In this document: one piece after another, positions 10,400 through 23,200 of the stretch
Position numbering within the stretch: the stretch's first letter is position 1
Layout of the letters: each line of letters begins with the position of its first letter
From: Eudorina sp. 2006-703-Eu-15
Lineage: Eukaryota > Chlorophyta > Chlorophyceae > Chlamydomonadales > Volvocaceae
Direction of reading: 5' to 3'
Assembly: GCA_003117195.1 (NCBI GenBank)
Contig: BDSI01000208.1
Coordinates: 1-64,000 of the forward strand
DNA length: 64,000 bases
Made by a program: the position numbers and the translations under genes
Notes under the pieces: generated by a model
What the model was told of the DNA's origin: nothing
Seen by the model: only the letters and a program-made list of their open reading frames with translations
Databases searched by the model: none

Positions 10400-12671
10400 C
10401 TACCCAGTCGCTGCCGTACTGCTGGCGGGCGCGGCGTCGTCCTCGTCGCCGCTCGGCCGCTGCGCGGCCGCCGGCTGCCCCTCTCCCGCCATCGGTGGGC
10501 CCCGGCGGCGGCGGCGGGCGGCGGACAGCGGATCGTCGTCCGTCGAGGGGGAGAATCGCCGCCGGAGCAGCGGCAGTGAGGGGCCGCCGGCGCTGCCGCC
10601 GACCTCCGGAGACTTAAACGCCAGCCAGCGAACAGGCGGCAGGTCCTGGGGGGTATAGTATAATTGGCGGGGCACCGGGGGGCGTTACGGTACCACCCAG
10701 CGGATTACCACGTGGGGCAGCGCCGCGTTTGGGCAGTGGTGATAGGCAGTGGTACGAGGCAGGAGCTACGGTAATATAGGCAGGGTGTACGGCACACACA
10801 CACACACACACGCACACACACAGGAGCAATTCACTTCTCGCGGCTCAGTTCTAACACAGGAGCACAGCAGAGTGTGCACCGCAGGGCGCCAGGTGCATGC
10901 CACACATCGGGCCGCCGGTCATTCAGTACGATGGAGCATGGTGTACGGGCAGCAGGGGCTGTTCGGTAGATGGTGGTCGGTACAACAGATGGTGTACGGT
11001 ATCTGGTATGGAATCAGTACGACACCGGCCGGTATGAACCTAACGGCCGAGGGACGAGTCCGGGCGAAAGCGGTGGCTTCTCCAGGGGTTGGGTTCGGTG
11101 GACAGGCTCGGAGCGTTTCATGCTGAGGGTCGCAACGATTATTCTTCTTCGAGGCGCCGCCGCCAGCACAGACAAGGGACAACGGAAGGCCAGCCCCATA
11201 AGGCCCCAGAAGGAATTGGAAAACGAGGCCACCGGCACCCGCACCGCCACCACTCGCGGCGCCAGCCACAGCCGCCGTCGCCCTCTGCCGCCGCCCCCTG
11301 CCACCCACCCACCCACCCACCCGCCCACCTGCAGCCCCCTGCCGCCGTCCTCCCGCAGTACCGCCACGAAGCGCGGTCCCAGCAGGTAGGCCAGCACCGC
11401 ACCGGCCAGCAGGCCACCGGCATGTCCGCTGGTGTCCGCCCCGGGCCCCGGGAGAGGGGAAGAGAGGACAGGACAGGAAAGGGAGGGCTTCAGGGAATGT
11501 GTGGTGCCAGGTGGGCATGAGATAGGCGCGGGTATTGCAAAAACATCGGTATCGGTTGGTGTGTACGGATGGTACGGCAGACGGTACGACAGTCGCCGCC
11601 ACTCTCCCACAAGCGGGCTGTGGAAGAGCTGACCTGGGGCCGGTTGCACCACTCGCCCCCGACTGCTTCGGGCGCGCCCGGCCCTGCCACACACATTGCA
11701 TGTCACGCACTCACATGCCCTGCCCGCCGAATATCACAACCCCACCGAATATCCCCGTCCCCTCACCGCCGTTTAATTAGGCGGGTCTGGCGCGGTTTCC
11801 AGGAGAGGCAATCCTGGTGCGCTGGTAACCTGGTGTAGTGGCCGGTATGGCTGCGTGACCCCCCCGCGGGTGATGGAGGATGGGTGCGCAGTCCTTGGTA
11901 GGGGTTGATGAGACGAGGCACCTACGAGCTATCTGGGCCCGTTGGAAGACCCGGTCGGGATACGGGTCCACCTTGTCACGGTTACATTATAACCCCACAC
12001 TCCACCCGGCGGCCCCGGCGGGTTTCCTCCCGCTCTCCGTATCCGCATCCCCCCCCGCCCGTCACCCACTAGTTGTCTATCTTCTTGTTGATCAAGGAGT
12101 AGCCCACGTTGACGGCCGCCGCCAGGCCCAGGCTGCGCAGCCCCGCGTTGCTGGTGGGGCCCAGGACCTCGCGGTGCTGCCTGGAGGGGGAGGAGGGGAG
12201 GGGGGAGGGAGGGGGGCGGGGAGGGGAGGGGGGAGATGTGTTTAATGAGAAGCCCACCCATAACCGCCCAGGCCCGGGATGTGTGTGTGTTATCAAGGAG
12301 AAAAGCTGAGCCGCGAAAAAACAGATGTGTGTGTGTGTGTGTGGGAGTTCAATTGAGACAGCCCGGGGGATTATGTGTGTTTGGGTTGCGAGGGGCCATG
12401 GCTCGCACCCCATCGCGCACCCCCGCACCCCCGCAACCCCCCTTCCCCCGCCCTCGCACCAGTAGAAGACCGCCAGCGCTGCCCCCAGTCCGAAGACCGC
12501 CCCGCTGGCCCCCAGCGAGGGCTGGGGGCAGAACAGGAAGGAGGCCAGCGAGGAGCAGATACCTAAGGGGCGGGGGGAGGGGGATTGGGGGGAGGGAGGG
12601 GAGGGTTGGCGACCAGAAGCGAGGACGGAGCGGCGGTGCTCCTGGATTGGGCAAAGAAAGGTTAGAAGCCA

Positions 12672-12769
<98 letters not shown>

Positions 12770-15056
12770 ACCGACAGACCGACGTCTCGACCCCACCCAC
12801 ATACACCCGCACGGGCACTCCCACCCGCACCCGCACTCCCGCACACGCCCGGGCACACCCCCGCCCGCCACCCACCTGCCAGCAGGTATATGACGGCGGT
12901 TCGTTTGCTGCCCGACACCACCTCCACTTGGGGGCCCAGCGTGTGCAGCGCGTGCATGTTGATCTGCGGGTTTCGAACCGGGGTTCCCCCGATGTACGGG
13001 TCGAAAACGAGTCGGCAGGAGGTAGGTGGGCAGGAGGCGGGTAGAAGTTGCTGGCGTGGTTGGGACGGGGATGGCCCGGGGGGACCGATCGGCGCGGGGC
13101 GGGGTTGGGAGCGGGGCCGGGGCCGTTCGTCAATGACAACATCGGCGGTTATCGGTTTGTTGCCCTTTTGCGGTTTCGCTGTCAACATTGACAAACGGGG
13201 GCCGGGCCGAGGACCATGGAAATGCCTGGGGTGCTGCAGCAGGCTGCTTTCAGATGCTGCAGGTTGTGGTCGTGACAGCGAGTTGTATGGAGGGGTGCGC
13301 GGGGATACGGCGGAGATCGGATGGGGCTACCAAGCAGGACGGGTCCGCCGGCCCCGACCGACCGACCCCTGGGTCACCGGCCCCGACCGACCGACCCCTG
13401 GGTCGCCGCCTCACCAGCAGGTGCACCGGGTTGGCGTGCAGGAACCCTGCCGTCAGCAGCCGCCACACCTGACCGGAGGCGATCAAGGAGTTCACCTGCC
13501 CAGGGGCGGAGGGAGGAAGGGAGGGGCGGAGGGAAGGAGGGGCGGAGGGAGGGAGGGGTGGAGGGAGGGACAGGAAGCACAGACGGAGGGGGGGATATAG
13601 GAAATTGGTAGACATTTCAAACTGCGCTGCTGCCCGAGCGACGGTTCGACTGGAACAAAGATGAGGGGGAGAGGGCGCCCGAGCGCAGTTGCTCAGGGGC
13701 GCACTGTCAATGTCGACCCATGGGTCCAATCACGCGGACGCGAACGCGGCGCCGAAGCAGCACAACCGATCCGCGACTCCCCCAGCCCCCATCCGACCTC
13801 GGCCAGCGAGGTCTGAAGGGCACAACAAGGGAATCAGCAGTGCAGTACACTGTACGAATGCACGCGACCGAGGGCTTGGTGCCGTACACAACACACAACC
13901 CCATGGGTCGAGGGACCCGAGGTACCGTACAACGCAACGTAAATATCGAGTTCATGCCCGTCGTGTCCCCCCCAGGGCCCGCCGCCAGGTCATTGCGGGC
14001 ACCCGGGGGACACCGCGAGGGGCGAGGGAGCCAAGGGCAGGGCCCCGTCCCGCCAGCCCCACCTTGCCGCCCTCCTCCCCGTCCCGCCGCCCCGCCTCGC
14101 CGCCCCCTACCCCCCTCCCACCCGCCCCACCTTGCAGCCCCAAATGATCAGCGCGTCCTTGGCCAGCCAGTTGAGCAGCCACACCACCCCGTTGAGGATC
14201 AGGAACACGTCCGTAGCCCGGCGGGCGGGGTGGCCCAGGTCGGAGTACGACCGGGGCTTGGGGGGCCTGTGGTGGGTCGTACCGGGCCAGGGGGTGCGGG
14301 CGGGAGGGAGGCGCAAAAGGACGGGTAGGAGGACGCGAAAAAGGCAACCCAACCGAAACCCCCCGGGGGAGAAGGGCCCACGGATTGAGGGAGGGTCCCA
14401 CCGCGACGCCGGGGAGCCCCCTCCGGCAATGACCCTCGGGGCGCACTGTCCGTTCGGGGCGGGGCAATGACCCCAATGACCCTCGGGGCGGGGCGGGGCG
14501 CACTGTCCGTTCCGGTGTAAAAGCGCCTCCCACTGCCTCACACAGAGGTATAACACGGAGGTGGGGGTGGGTGCGTTACCGGGCAGCGGGCGGCGGCCCG
14601 CCGGCCGTGGTTCCAACCAGGTCGGTGAGGTGAGGTCGGGTCGAGTCCGGTCCGGTCCGGTCAGATCAGATCAGGTCAGGTCACTAGGTAACCCAGGTGC
14701 GCAGGGGAAGGGAGCCTTGCAACCCCGGACTCCCCCAACAGGTCCCGACGCGTCTGTGTCTGGGGGGAAGCGCAGTGCGGTGGCTGCGGTGGGGCGGAGC
14801 TGCCGTGTTGGTCAACCTCACGCACGCACCGGGATTCGGCGTTGCCGTCGGCGTCGGGGGCGGGCGGCGTGGCCCCTGCCGCTGCCGAGGCCATCACCAA
14901 GGCCCCGGTTCCGAGACCCAACCTCAGGCGAACCCCATCGGCCCGCAGCGCCCTCTCCAGCCGCAGCCGCGCGTACTGGCAGCGCCGCCCCAGCCAGCGC
15001 GGGCCAGGCCAGTCGCCGGAGCGGCAGGCCAGCCGCCGGCCGCTGCTGCCGCGCAT
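10400..15056 (-). CDS. Rhomboid-family intramembrane serine protease, probably organellar
   Basis: Eight phase-consistent exons on the minus strand: 15056-14830, 14266-14131, 13495-13415, 12963-12876, 12562-12460, 12180-12070, 11428-11329 and 10612-10400 (352 residues). Family hallmarks follow in order: a first membrane segment (VFLILNGVVWLLNWL); the loop WRLLTAGFLHANPVHLLINM; catalytic serine in GASG (exon 5); and catalytic histidine in IDNYGHAGG, whose Tyr codon is split between exons 6 and 7. Both dyad residues are present, so an active protease cleaving membrane-spanning substrates is expected. The Arg-rich, Ala-rich N-terminus before the first membrane segment fits a plastid or mitochondrial transit peptide (inference). 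The last exon encodes a disordered Arg/Ser/Pro/Asp tail of about 70 residues. Its acceptor is the least certain junction. An upstream non-ATG extension to 15186 is open but not needed. Confidence 0.88.
11828..11990 (+). mobile_element. Family A dispersed repeat, SINE/MITE-like copy
   Basis: This copy runs through GGATGGGTGCGCAGTCCTTG, GAGCTATCTGGGCCCGTTGG and CGGGTCCACC to GTCACGGTTACATTA. Homologous copies lie at 31042-31200 and 37943-38055, with an inverted arm at 37763-37829 and partial inverted ends at 7958 and 16350. TGGTGTAGTGG at 11831-11841 fits the tRNA A-box pattern TRGYNNARNNG, and GGTTGATGAG about 65 bp on is a weak B-box candidate. A tRNA-derived SINE is therefore possible but unproven. 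It lies in the 11429-12069 rhomboid intron. Confidence 0.6.
12236..12290 (+). repeat. Variant copy of the intronic GTTTAATGAGA/CCGCCCAG repeat
   Basis: GTGTTTAATGAGAAGCCCA, then CCATAACCGCCCAGGCCC and GTGTGTGTGTTATC, in the 12181-12459 rhomboid intron. It is antisense to the gene. The closest relative is 28922-28966. Confidence 0.65.
12673..12768. repeat. (GGCA)n tetranucleotide microsatellite
   Basis: About 24 perfect GGCA units in the rhomboid intron 12563-12875. They create long artificial LPACLPAC-type frames on the minus strand. Confidence 0.97.
13589..13624 (-). repeat. Intronic TTTGAAATGTC/ACCAATTTCC element, sense orientation
   Basis: On the minus strand this reads GCAGTTTGAAATGTCTACC then AATTTCCTATA and a C-rich tract. 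It lies in the rhomboid intron 13496-14130, about 95 bases upstream of its 3' splice site. Related copies lie at 21571, 24779 and 27494. Confidence 0.75.
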
Positions 15057-16921
15057 GGGCGCGTTGAGAAGCGCTGCGATGGAGGTTATGAGGTTGGACT
15101 TGTTGTGGGCACGGTGAAGGTTGGCGGAGGTGCGATGCGGCTGGCCACTGCTGTTGGGGCACCGAGGCGATAGCTCCTTGCTGCAAGGCGCCAGAGATTT
15201 ATGATTTGAAACTTAATTAAATGGTTGCTGGTGTGTACTGGATCAACAATGGGTTTACAACGGCGACGAGATGAATTTCAGTCGTGTAAAGGACACTGGC
15301 AGAATATGCACCATAGGCGCCCTACTATCATGAAATGCTCGAACAGATAAATTCTTGGTCCGGATGGTGGCCAGAATGTGATTTAGGCACTTTAACAAAA
15401 AGAGGTTGGAGACGAAGCGACGACCGCAATTCCAGGTATTTTAACTCATGCACCGACTAATTTCTTGGATTTCAACCTAAGCATTTCGTGGGAGTGTAAC
15501 CAATGTCCGTCATGGCGTCGATGAACACCAACCGCCAGGTACTGCAGAAATTCTTTAATCCAAAGTGTTACCACGAAATCGAGTGACTATACATTATTGG
15601 CCCGTATGGGGTGATGCATGCAGCGCTGGGCGAGCGATGCAGCACTTCCGGCGTGGGCAGCGATCCATCCGATAAGATAAGCTCAGCACGGCCCTGTACG
15701 GCAGGACAGCACGCGGCTCTATTCCAAGGGTTTCACCATGTCAGTCCACTTGATCAACCTCAGCTGCATTCACCTCGATCTCAATCCAGTTTGCACAAAC
15801 CGACCGATGGTGTTACGTGCGACAACGGTCACGCATTACTCATCGGGCCTCCTATCGCTTTGTGGCGCGACTGGGCCGCAGGATCATATGCACGACTGCA
15901 GCACAAGTGTAAGTGCGGTGTCCCCAATGTCCGTCATTTCACCCAGTAGCCACCCACCTCTGCCGCCTCTGCAGCCCCCAGCCTCCGGTCTCAATCAATT
16001 GATCGTCGTATTATTCCGCCTATGTTTAATTCATGTACGGAACATATGTAAGCCCCTGCCTCGCTACGTCGCAGAACGCTTCTCTCTTTCCCTCTCTTTG
16101 CCTGTCGCTGAGCTGCAGCGCCTTGCACGGACTGAGCGGCTGGCTGACCGCAACAGAGAGCCCCCGCGGGTGCCCGCCACTGCTAACATTTTTTCCATAA
16201 CTTCGCACGGTACATTCGCCGTGACAGGCATCCGTCGCCCGCCAGACCAGAGCACGAGGGGTCATTCGGCCCAGCGCCGTCTTACGGTCCCGGATGCATC
16301 AGCTTGCGGCTGTGCACAAGCTCGATATCCTGAATACAGAGAGCTACGATGTAACCATTACAAGGCGGACCCGTGTCCACCTAGCTCCGATGCTGATTGC
16401 CCGGGAAGCTTTTGAACAACAGCCAACACAACCAACGGAAACCAAACCCAAACCCAAAACGAGTGCCCGTGCTGCACGCCCTGACACCCGGTGTTCCGAT
16501 CACCCCCTCGACGCCCAACAGGCCCATCAGGCGGTGCAGGTCAGCGCTAGCGCACCTCCCCTTGCAGCTACCGCTGTCGCCGCCTCTCGCTGCGTGCTCT
16601 TCGCGCACGCTATGTACGGCATGTCGGTGTTGGTACAAATGGGAACGTCCATGTTGTGGGTGTGTACGCGCTGGCCGTGGACGGCAGCGACGCGTCGATC
16701 ACGAAGCCTCGTCTCACCACCATGGAAGATGCAACAACCAACATCGCATCCCGACGATACCCTGCGCGCTTCCGTCGAACATGTACGAACCGCCGCAGGC
16801 CGCACCACCCGTTTCCGCGCGCGGTCCAGCATTCTCTACGTACGCGCGCGTGAAGTCAAAATGCCGTACAGCCGTACGGCATGCGGGGAGCACGGGCGCC
16901 ATGACGACGCCGACGTCGACC
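15057..16921. other. Intergenic region upstream of the rhomboid gene
   Basis: 15190-15600 is clearly more AT-rich than the flanking genes and has no coding signal. 16350-16375 holds a partial family A end (ACCATTACAAGGCGGACCC). No exon is supported on either strand. The segment just above 15056 should contain the rhomboid promoter and 5' UTR. Confidence 0.5.
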
Positions 16922-19141
16922 TCACGGCCGGTTCTCGTCCTCCAGTAGATGCGCCTCGGGCGCGTCCCTGTACGACACCTCCCGGAACTTGTCGTTCACG
17001 AAGTCGGCGGGCGTGGTCTCCGCGGGGCGGCGGCCGGGAGACGTCCGGCCCGTGTCGCCTGCGCGGCCCCGGGCGAGCGCGGTGTACGGTGTACAGTGTA
17101 CGGTGTACGGTTGACTATATGGTCTAATGCAACGTGTGGCAGGAAACTATTCGGCGGGGCAGGTAAAGAGGCAGCTTAGGTAAGGAAACTCCTCACTGAT
17201 GCCGTCGGCCCGGCCCGGTGCCCCGGAGCCCGGACGGGCCCTCCGATCTAACTATCGCCAATCCACCCTGGTCAGAGCCCCAGCTCCGACGTGTCGAAGG
17301 GAACTGATTACAGCGTTTACCGTCGGTCCGCCCTAAACACGCAATAGCCTCTCCACATCTGCTGCTGGCGCGCCCCTACGGTACCGGCGTGCCCTTACAG
17401 CCGCGGCAGCAGCGGTGACATGTACCACAGGTTGCCGTACAACTCCGTACGACCTAGACACTTTCTGTCTTCGCACCTGCCGCCATCTCCTCCACGCTGT
17501 TGCCGGGCGCCGCCCCCCGCAGCGCCGTCTGCCGCGCGGTGCGGGCCTCGCTGTTGGCCAGCTCACGCTGCAGGAGCTCCTCGGGGTTGCGCTTCAGGTC
17601 CTGGTTTGGTAAAAGGGTTTCATTTATTAGAACAGCCTGGTGAGGTGTACTGCGACATTCCACCACAATGACGCGCTGCAACAAACGCCTCCCGGCATCC
17701 CATGGCTGCCGTACGGATGGTGCAGAAAGCAGCCCACTGACACCCGCAGTGGGCGAATCATGAGGATACCCGTGACGGCGTCTCTCGGTCTGTGCCTTCA
17801 TTACCTGCTGGCTCCTGCCCGGTGCCGGCGCCGTCCAAGATTGCTGCGCCCAACCTCACGCCGGTCCCGGGTCCTGCCCGTCATGATAGCGCTGCCTCAC
17901 CGGGTCCTGTCCGTCCTGGAACATTACAGCTTCTTCCACCGCTTCCTCCACCGGTCCTCTTCCTATCATGGAGTACGACTACCGCGGAACTCGGCTCACT
18001 GACGCTCCACCCGGACCCCGCAACGCTTGTATGCACGATGTACGAACAGTACGAGCGGTACGGACATTACTCCACACCTCACGCATGTGCCGATCGTCCT
18101 CCGCCGTCATGGGCACCACCAGCGGCGGCACGTCGATGCCCTCCTCCTGGACAAGACGGTCGCGACAGGAACAGCAGGTCAGGCGCCATTCCGCGGCGGG
18201 GAGAGTTGCGCGGGGCCAGTATCATGCAGCTGGAGCGCCGCCCCGCCCCGCCGCGCCGCGCTGAGCTCACTCAACCTCTCGACGCCGGACCCTATACGGT
18301 GTCAACACGGTACATGACCTTGTCAGCCAAACCGCGGCGGTTGGGGAGGTTCCAGGCGTCCGGCATCTGTGGCCCGCATAACAGCCGGACACCGTTCCCC
18401 CGGCAGCACGCGCTCCCGCCCGGCTGGCAAGACGTACCCGCCACCCGGGTACTCGCCACCCGCCATCCGGGCCCTCGCCCCTGCGAGGCATGCTGTGGAT
18501 GAGGGCCCCCGCATGTTTACAACACCTGCCTGCGGGAGTGTGACCGTGTGCTCGGCGCCGTAGTTGGATCGCGAGGGCGCTCCTTCGATGACGGTGCTCT
18601 CCTTGGGATCGGCCTGCGGGGTCTTGCCGTGACCTGCGCGTCCAATGGGACGGACGGACCCATGGGACGGACGGGACGAGCATCAGCCGAAGATCGACAA
18701 GCACAAAAATTACGTAATGTCGTCTGGAAGACCGGGCAGGCGGTGGTTGTGTGGGGTGTGATAGATGCAATACGCGTGGGTGGGTGCTGGGGCCCCCTGG
18801 GTGTTAGAACCCAGATGGGGCTCATGGGGGCCGTCAAAGGATTGCGGAGCGACCCGTGGGGCCGACCGGACGGGGTTTGCGGCCGGAGCTCCTGGCTTTC
18901 GACAACACAGGCGTAAGGGCTGTCATGGATGCAACCTTGTTGATCAGCGCCCAGCGGGGGGAGCTCTGTCGTTCGCATACAAAACGTCGGCCGGCGGCCC
19001 CCTGAAATCAGACCGAGGCCGGCACTGCAGCGGCGGCGAGTGCCGCTGCGCCTGGACGCCAGGGGGCATTACGGTAGGCTGAGGTCGGGGGACGTGGCTC
19101 TGCGCTCGTAGCATGCTGAACGCTGCGCGGCTGAACGACAT
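16922..19141 (-). CDS. Unrecognised protein with organelle-like N-terminus
   Basis: Not recognised. Five C-terminal exons are phase-consistent: 18613-18545 (ADPKESTVIEGAP...), 18366-18298 (MPDAWNLPNRRGLADK...), 18146-18078 (EEGIDVPPLVVPMTAEDD...), 17600-17477 (DLKRNPEELLQREL...) and 17058-16922 (ending ...HLLEDENRP, then stop). Three consecutive exons are exactly 69 bp. A likely first exon starts at ATG 19141 (MSFSRAAFSMLRAQSH...), Arg/Ser/Ala-rich with no early acidic residue, like a mitochondrial presequence. Its donor is unresolved: phase 0 would need the weak GTTTTG at 18985, while the better GTATGC at 18980 is out of phase, so an exon may be missing. The donors at 18544 (GTCACA) and 18297 (GTATAG) are not strong. 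The mature part is small, charged and probably soluble. It is divergent from the 20229 gene. Confidence 0.55.
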
Positions 19142-20228
19142 CTCTCGACGGAGCAGGCAGGACACCGCGCACGTCCGTCCGTCAGCGGAGTGCTTCCGCA
19201 TTCCCCGCACCGCAACGAGCCCGCTGCCTTCTACCACTGCATCAACTGCCTGCCGCGCCTTGGCCCCTGGGGCCCGATTCAAGAGGCCGCGGTTCCTCCA
19301 CGCACATGTGCAACAACTCACCTCCCGTCATATTGTCTTCTGTCCGAAACCCTTGGCTTGTCGAGTTTTCCGCCGGAGTGTTCAGCGAGAGCTAAGGAAG
19401 TTGAAGATCAATTTCAGTCGTGCGGTTGATGGGGTTTTATGCCAAGCACAAAACGAGCCAATGAGGTCCTGCTTCCTCCGGACTCGCTGGGATACCGTAT
19501 GCCAGGTACGTCGACATACGGCGAGATCACTCAGCAGGGCAGCTGATGTCGGACCATAAAAAATGTTTATTTGATTCAAAGGCTGAGGCAAACAAATCAG
19601 ACCCCGGATGGCGAGTCCAATTGCGGGATGGTATCCTTGACCCCTGGGTCTTCGACCGTGGTGCTGACGACGCATGCCCCCCGTGTGATTCCCGTGTAAT
19701 TTAGGTCAGGCTGCCAAAATATAGATATCTGGTATACCCGTGCCATTTGGGGGAGAAGGTTCAGTGCGTTGAAACGCATCAACTTCGCAAGCGCACTGAC
19801 ATCGCAAACGCATTCTCATACGTAGGATATAAAAACAACGGTAAAGTCAGCGACTATTTAGACAGCAAAGGCAATCGATACAACGCCTGCTGAAATCGGG
19901 CCTGGAAATGGGAAATTGGGGAAATCACACCCCGCACAGCCTGTGAGTAAGCTGTGACCTGCAGAATCTCAGACAGCTCTGCTTGGCTGCTTTCTTATAT
20001 CGAGAATCAACTCGATGTATGCTTCCCAATTTCGCTGACGAGAATCGGTTGGTGGTTGTGACATTGGGGCTTCAGAATTGTTGTTCCGTCCAACTTCAAA
20101 TGCAAATTATGAACATGTAAATCAACGTAAGGTATTCATAGTTATACAACAGCTTTCGTGGCGCAAATCGACCAAGTCAACACGGACGATTGGATTAAAA
20201 AAATGAAATGATTATATAACAATTGATC
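19142..20228. promoter_or_regulatory. Divergent intergenic region, relatively AT-rich
   Basis: About 1.1 kb separates two start codons pointing away from each other (minus at 19141, plus at 20229). The right half (19560-20225) is noticeably AT-richer than the coding exons and has no long frame. It most likely contains both promoters and 5' UTRs. No specific box was identified. Confidence 0.4.
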
Positions 20229-23200
20229 ATGAACATGCTTCCGGTGAAGCCGCAACCGCGGCAATTGTGGTGGCAGCATAGCCAGTGCCCGGCCCAACGC
20301 CGCCCCTTTCCACGCTGCGCAGCGGCTCACGATGTGCCCGACACAAGCCAAAGGCGTCATACAAAACGCCCAAAGCAGGCCGCGCGACGGCGCAGCCGCG
20401 CACCCCCACAACCCCAGGCGCCGCCGCCGATCGACCGGAACTCGTCGGATAACTTGTTCCTCAACCCCGAAAACTTCGACTTCCAACAGCAAATGGGCGT
20501 TATGCAGGAAGCCTTCAGCCAGATGTCCGAAAGCGAGCGACAGGCTTTCCTGGAATACCTCGCGGAACAGGAGGGCAACGCCTCCCGGGAGGCCTCCTCC
20601 CCCCCGAGCTTCCCCCGCGCCGCGCAGCAGCAGCAGCAGCAGCATCAACAGGACGCCGCCCGCGACGCCGCCGCCGCGCACGCGGCCGCCGCGGCGGCAA
20701 GAAACAAGCTGCTGGCCAAGGTCTGGCAGCTGCTGCTGGAGGCGCTCCCGAAGCGCGACGCGGCGCTGCTCACCAAGGCCCTCCCCCGGGGCTGGTACGG
20801 CGCGCGCGACCTCACCCGCCGGGATATCATGGAGGGCCTCAATCGCCTGACCAGCGCGGAGACGAAGCGGCTGCCCTTCGTGCTCGCCCAAGTGAACGAG
20901 CTGCAGTCCACCGCCGGCGCGCTGGCGGCGGTGTTCGAGCAGGAGGACCGAATGCGCGCCACGCGGCTGCGGCGCCTCGCGGCCCAGAAGGGCCTTGCGT
21001 TGCCGGACGAGTACGACGACGGGGCGGAAGACGAGGGGGCGGAAGGCGAGGGGACGGAGGAGGGCGTCAGCGGGAGTGGGGATGCGGCGGAGGCGGAGGC
21101 TGCGTTGCCGTCCAACATGGCGGAGCTGCTGGGTGTCGTACAACGTCGGTTGCAAGACCAACTCCGTACCATCGAGGCGCGGGAGGGGCAGCCGCTGTCG
21201 GAGGCGGACCACCCGCTGCAGCGGGTACGGCTTGGGCCGGCGGACTTATACGACGACGACGACGGCGGCGGCCGCGGCGAGGCGTACAGTGAGGCGTACG
21301 GCGTCATCGACAGGCAGCAACAGCCAGGCGCTAGCACAAGCGGCGGCAGCAGCAGCAGCAGCAGCAGGAGCAGCGGCAGCAATGGTGTTGGTGGCGGTGG
21401 CGGCGGCGGCGGCAGCTTCATTCCGGAAGCGCTGCAGGAGCGGGTGGGCCGTATGGCGGCGGCGTACGACATGTACGTGGCGCGTCGCGGTTGGGAGGTG
21501 GAGATGTCCCGGCGGGAGAGCACCGAGATGCGCAACCTGATCAGGTGTGCGTGTGTGTGTGGGGGGGGGAGGGTGAAGGACATTGATAGACATTTTCAAA
21601 CTGCATGTGTGGGGGGATGGACTGGGGTGGACCTGTCGGAGGCCGTTTTGGGGGTGTGTGGGTGTGTTTAGAGAAGAGACCCGCCCGACCCAAACCAAGG
21701 ACCAAAGTGTATGGGTGTGTGGGTGTGTGTAGAAAGGAAACTGAGCCGGGTGTGTCTAATGACGTACCCGCCCAGGCTCAGCCGGGTGTGTGTGGAGGGG
21801 GGGAGGATCCGACGTTGCACAGAACCCGAGAAGCACTCCGTCAGGTAGGAGCAAAGTGGCATCAACACAATTGCAAATGGTGTGGAGACATCACTTGACT
21901 GCATGCCTCGTGACCTTCCGGGGGCGGCTGTACGGACGGTACGGACTGTACGGCACCTCAGGCTGCACTCGGAACTGGCGGACCTTGTGGCGGCGGCGGC
22001 CTCCCCGCCCCGCGGCCCCGGCGGCGGGGAGCTGTACGGACCCGCGGCGGCGCAGTACGAACAGGAGCTACAGCAACGGAGCGAGGACCTGGCGGCGCAG
22101 GTGGCGGCGCTGCTACAGCCCGAGGAGAAGCAGCGGCTGCAGGTACGGCAGGCTACCCTCTCTCATCTCGCGTAAACGCAGCACGAGTAACGGCGGCGGT
22201 GGCGGTGGTGGGGTACGGCAGCGGGAGGGGGTCGGGATGGTGGCTGCGGGCCTGGGCCTGAGGGGGGAGACTGAGTGGGCGGTGGGTGGGTTTGGGGTTT
22301 AGCGCACGGAGGACCAGACCGACAGGCCGACCGACCGACCAACCGACAAGCAGAACTACACGGTTCGTCGGGGTCGTTAGTACGGCCCCGGCGCTGTAGG
22401 TAACCGGCGCTGTAATAACCAGGTCATGGGATCCGGGGCCACGTCGCCCACCCGCTCCCCTCCGACGCCGCAAGAGGTGTCACAGCACTGCAAAAGTAAG
22501 TTGATACTTGGCTGCCACCCGCCGCGGGTGGCGCGCGCACACTGAAAAGCGGTACCAGTCGCTGGAGGGGGACGTGGGCAGGGTAGCTAGTGGCTTTCAC
22601 AGAGGCAGCCCTGGCGGCCTGGCGGGGGTTAAATTGAAAAAAATAAATAAACCCGTAGAACGAACCCGGGCACACCCAGCATAACGCAGTATACTTACGG
22701 GGTGCGGTACCTGCAGAGCAAACGAAAAGATAGAGACCGCGGGGGTGCCGTGGCGGGCCGCGCCCGGGAGGGGTACGGGCCGTCGGGGGTGCGCGAAAGG
22801 GGGTACAGGGAATGGGGCTGCGGCGGGCTGCGCCCGGGAGGAGGGCCGGGGGCCGCCGGTGGTGGTGGTTGTGGGTTTAGGGTCCAGGGGCGGCGCCCGC
22901 TGTCCCCCGGTGCCTGGGAGGGCGGGGTGCCTGGGAGGGCGCCAGGGGGGTGGGGAGGGCGCCAGCGGGGGTGCCTGGGAGGGCGCCAGGGGGTGCCTGG
23001 GGAGGGGCCAGCGGGGTGCCTGGGGAGGGCGCCAGGGGGGTGCCTGGGGAGGGCGCCAGGGGGGGTGCCTGGGGAGGGCGCCAGGGGGGTGCCTGGGGGG
23101 TGCCTGGGGAGGGCGCCAGGGGGGTGCCTGGGAGGGCGCCAGGGGGGGTGCCTGGGGAGGGCGCCAGGGGGGGTGCCTGGGGAGGGCGCCAGGGGGGGTG

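Noticed and set aside
12955..12990. Possible tRNA T-arm (GGGTTTCGAACCGGGGTTCC)
   Set aside because: No matching acceptor stem, D-arm or anticodon stem could be folded around it, and it lies at a rhomboid exon boundary.
15057..15186. Upstream start for the rhomboid protease
   Set aside because: The frame to 15186 lacks an ATG start and is in a different frame from the exon that splices correctly. ATG 15056 gives a consistent model.
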